Source of the DNA: Erythrobacter sp.
GTDB lineage: Bacteria; Pseudomonadota; Alphaproteobacteria; Sphingomonadales; Sphingomonadaceae
Assembly (NCBI GenBank): GCA_029937545.1
Contig: JAPYPR010000009.1
Span: forward strand, 4,616-68,615
Direction: 5' to 3'
Length of the DNA stretch: 64,000 nt
This document shows positions 62,495 through 64,000 of the stretch, piece after piece; positions within the stretch are counted from its first letter, which is position 1; every line of letters starts with the position of its first letter. The notes under the pieces were generated by a model that saw only the letters and a program-made list of their open reading frames with translations, ran no database searches and was not told where the DNA came from. Position numbers and translations under genes: made by a program.

Positions 62495-63952
62495 ATGCAC
62501 ATCCAGTTCAGCCAGTCCCGTCCGGAAACGGCGCGCCTTCTTGCCCAAGTCGTGGACAAGGGCAAGCTGCCTTCATCGCTCGAAAAAGCAGTAAGCGAAG
62601 GTGCAAGCGCGGCACGGTTCAAGGGCGGCGCGGGTCAGCTGTTCGAAAGCTTCGTCGAGCGGGATGGCAAGGTCCTGCGTCTTGCGCTCGCCGGAGCAGG
62701 TGATCGCAACGACGAAGCTCGTAGCGCCAACCTTGAAAAGGCGGGCGCGGCCATCGCCGGTAAATACCAATCGAGCGGTGAGACGGAAGTCGTCCTCGAC
62801 CTTGCAGATAGCGGCCTGTCGGCCGAGGAGGCGGCCAGCGTCCTCCTCGGCTTGCGGCTGCGGAACTGGCGCTACGATGTCTATCGCACGCGGATGAAGG
62901 ACGAGCAGAAAATCTCGCTCGAGACGGTCACGGTGATCAATGCGCCCGACGGCAGCGAAGCCGCCTGGGCCGAAGCCGCGCATCTTGCGAGCGGTATCGA
63001 GTTCACTCGCGAGCTGGTCACCGAACCTGCCAACATCATCTATCCCGAAAGCTTTGTGGCCCGCTGCCGCGAGCGCTTCGAGGGGACCGGCGCCGAGATC
63101 GTCGTGCTCGGCGAGGCGGAGATGGAAAAGCTCGGCATGGGTTCGCTGCTCGGCGTCGGCCTCGGCTCTGAGCGCGAATCGCAGCTGCTTGCCATCCGCT
63201 GGAACGGCGGCGGCAGTGAGGCGCCGGCAGCCTTCGTTGGCAAGGGCGTGACATTCGATACCGGCGGCATCAGCATCAAGCCGGGGCCGGGCATGGAAGA
63301 CATGAAATGGGACATGGGCGGCGGTGGTGCCGTCGCGGGTGCGATGCTCGCACTCGTCCTGCGCAAGGCCAAGGCCAACCTCGTCGGCGTGATCGGTCTG
63401 GTCGAGAACATGCCCGACGGCAAGGCGCAGCGCCCAGGCGACGTGGTCACCTCCATGTCGGGCCAGACCATTGAAGTGCTCAACACCGATGCCGAAGGAC
63501 GGCTGGTGCTGGCCGATGCGCTGCACTGGACGCAGGAAGAGTTCCAGCCCAGCCGCATCGTCGATTTCGCAACGCTGACCGGGGCGATCATCATCTCGCT
63601 CGGCAACGAATACGCAGGCGTGTTTTCGAACAACGACGAACTTGCTGGGCAGCTTTACGAAGCCGGCATCGCCACCGGCGACAAGAACTGGCGCCTGCCG
63701 ATCGGCGCGGCTTACGACAAGCTGATCGACAGCCCCATCGCCGACATGAAGAACATCGGCGGCAAGGCGGCCGGTTCGATCACGGCGGCGCAATTCCTGC
63801 AGCGCTTCATCGCGAACGACACGCCGTGGGCGCATGTCGATGTCGCGGGCATGGTGTGGTCGGACAAGCCGGGGCAGACCTGGGGCAAGGGGGCCACGGG
63901 ATATGGCGTGCGGCTGATTGACCGCTTCGTCGCCGACAATCTCGAAAGCTGA
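62495..63952 (+). CDS. pepA: Leucyl aminopeptidase (M17)
   Basis: A 485-residue cytosolic zinc/manganese aminopeptidase that trims N-terminal residues from peptides. The N-terminal macrodomain-like half is followed by the catalytic half with GKGVTFDTGGISIKPGPGMEDMKWDM (metal-binding Lys and Asp), NTDAEGRLVLADAL (the family signature) and a C-terminal GATGYGVRLIDRF. GGGAGA lies 4 nt before ATG 62495. Divergent from lptD. In some bacteria PepA also binds DNA, which cannot be judged here. Confidence 0.95.
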   Translation: MHIQFSQSRPETARLLAQVVDKGKLPSSLEKAVSEGASAARFKGGAGQLFESFVERDGKVLRLALAGAGDRNDEARSANLEKAGAAIAGKYQSSGETEVVLDLADSGLSAEEAASVLLGLRLRNWRYDVYRTRMKDEQKISLETVTVINAPDGSEAAWAEAAHLASGIEFTRELVTEPANIIYPESFVARCRERFEGTGAEIVVLGEAEMEKLGMGSLLGVGLGSERESQLLAIRWNGGGSEAPAAFVGKGVTFDTGGISIKPGPGMEDMKWDMGGGGAVAGAMLALVLRKAKANLVGVIGLVENMPDGKAQRPGDVVTSMSGQTIEVLNTDAEGRLVLADALHWTQEEFQPSRIVDFATLTGAIIISLGNEYAGVFSNNDELAGQLYEAGIATGDKNWRLPIGAAYDKLIDSPIADMKNIGGKAAGSITAAQFLQRFIANDTPWAHVDVAGMVWSDKPGQTWGKGATGYGVRLIDRFVADNLES

Positions 63953-63972
63953 GATCGGGTCGGGAGGGCGCA

Positions 63973-64000
63973 ATGGCAAAAATGCGCCGCAAGGGCGACC
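63973..64000 (+). CDS. Probable DUF2256 protein (partial, runs off the window)
   Basis: The window ends 28 bp into a reading frame starting MAKMRRKGD, with GGGAGGG 4 nt upstream of the ATG. That opening closely resembles the small Cys-containing DUF2256 proteins, which start M-x-K-M-x-R-K-G-D-L-P and continue with a CGRPF motif. Only nine codons are visible, so the call is tentative. Confidence 0.45.

Overview
The window looks like a chromosomal segment of a GC-rich alphaproteobacterium of the order Sphingomonadales, most like the Erythrobacteraceae. The main support is a two-piece, circularly permuted tmRNA gene with an ANDNEALALAA tag (about 49402-49760), a sphingomonad-style TonB-dependent receptor, the order tsaD | hemC-hemD-mitofilin-like gene, and a complete Anbu (ancestral proteasome-like) operon. 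No prophage, CRISPR array, rRNA or tRNA was seen. Most of the window is compact housekeeping sequence with many ATGA, GTGA and TGATG stop/start overlaps.

Layout. 1-1951: decayed polysaccharide genes (O-antigen ligase and export lipoprotein remnants with in-frame stops, frameshifts and deletions). 1941-6114 (minus): gcdH, a coupled 66-codon ORF, maiA, a fumarylacetoacetase-type gene and a GT4 glycosyltransferase, i.e. aromatic amino acid and glutaryl-CoA catabolism. 6174-10201 (minus): an orphan lasso-B2-like protease fold, a single-domain response regulator, an HhH protein, a 44-residue membrane protein, an OmpA-like protein and a YfbK-type vWA lipoprotein. 10289-13805 (minus): flippase, gpsA and tsaD. 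13852-16397 (plus): hemC, hemD and a mitofilin-like protein. 16431-24720: ubiH-type hydroxylase, DsbD-type reductase, two related lipoproteins, uvrB, a DUF3617 lipoprotein with an EF-hand loop, and an alpha/beta hydrolase.

24780-29010 (plus) is the Anbu operon: ATP-grasp, alpha-E, transglutaminase and Anbu. A 266-bp MITE-like element with near-perfect terminal inverted repeats and a TAA duplication sits exactly at the stop/start junction of the second and third genes. Then follow a LuxR-type regulator with a degenerate receiver, an extensin-like protein, putP, a glycosyltransferase remnant, an SDR, a ZIP-like membrane protein, typA, a TonB receptor with a clear terminator, an ABC exporter pair, a GDSL esterase and recF.

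44289-44857 holds a sigma-54-type promoter followed by two tandem paralogous micropeptide genes (39 and 38 residues) and a PspC-domain gene, a compact candidate envelope-stress unit. Next come an SDR, a Nudix hydrolase, a TPM-TPM-LemA cluster, mscL, a 33-bp-arm inverted repeat and the tmRNA. Arginine succinyltransferase catabolism (M20 hydrolase, astA, astB, with a palindromic repeat between astA and astB), glcB, and the classic lptD-surA-pdxA-rsmA cluster follow. pepA is divergent from lptD, and the window ends inside a probable DUF2256 gene.

Best leads for something undescribed: the sigma-54/micropeptide/PspC unit, the MITE-like insertion in the Anbu operon, and several coupled mini-genes.
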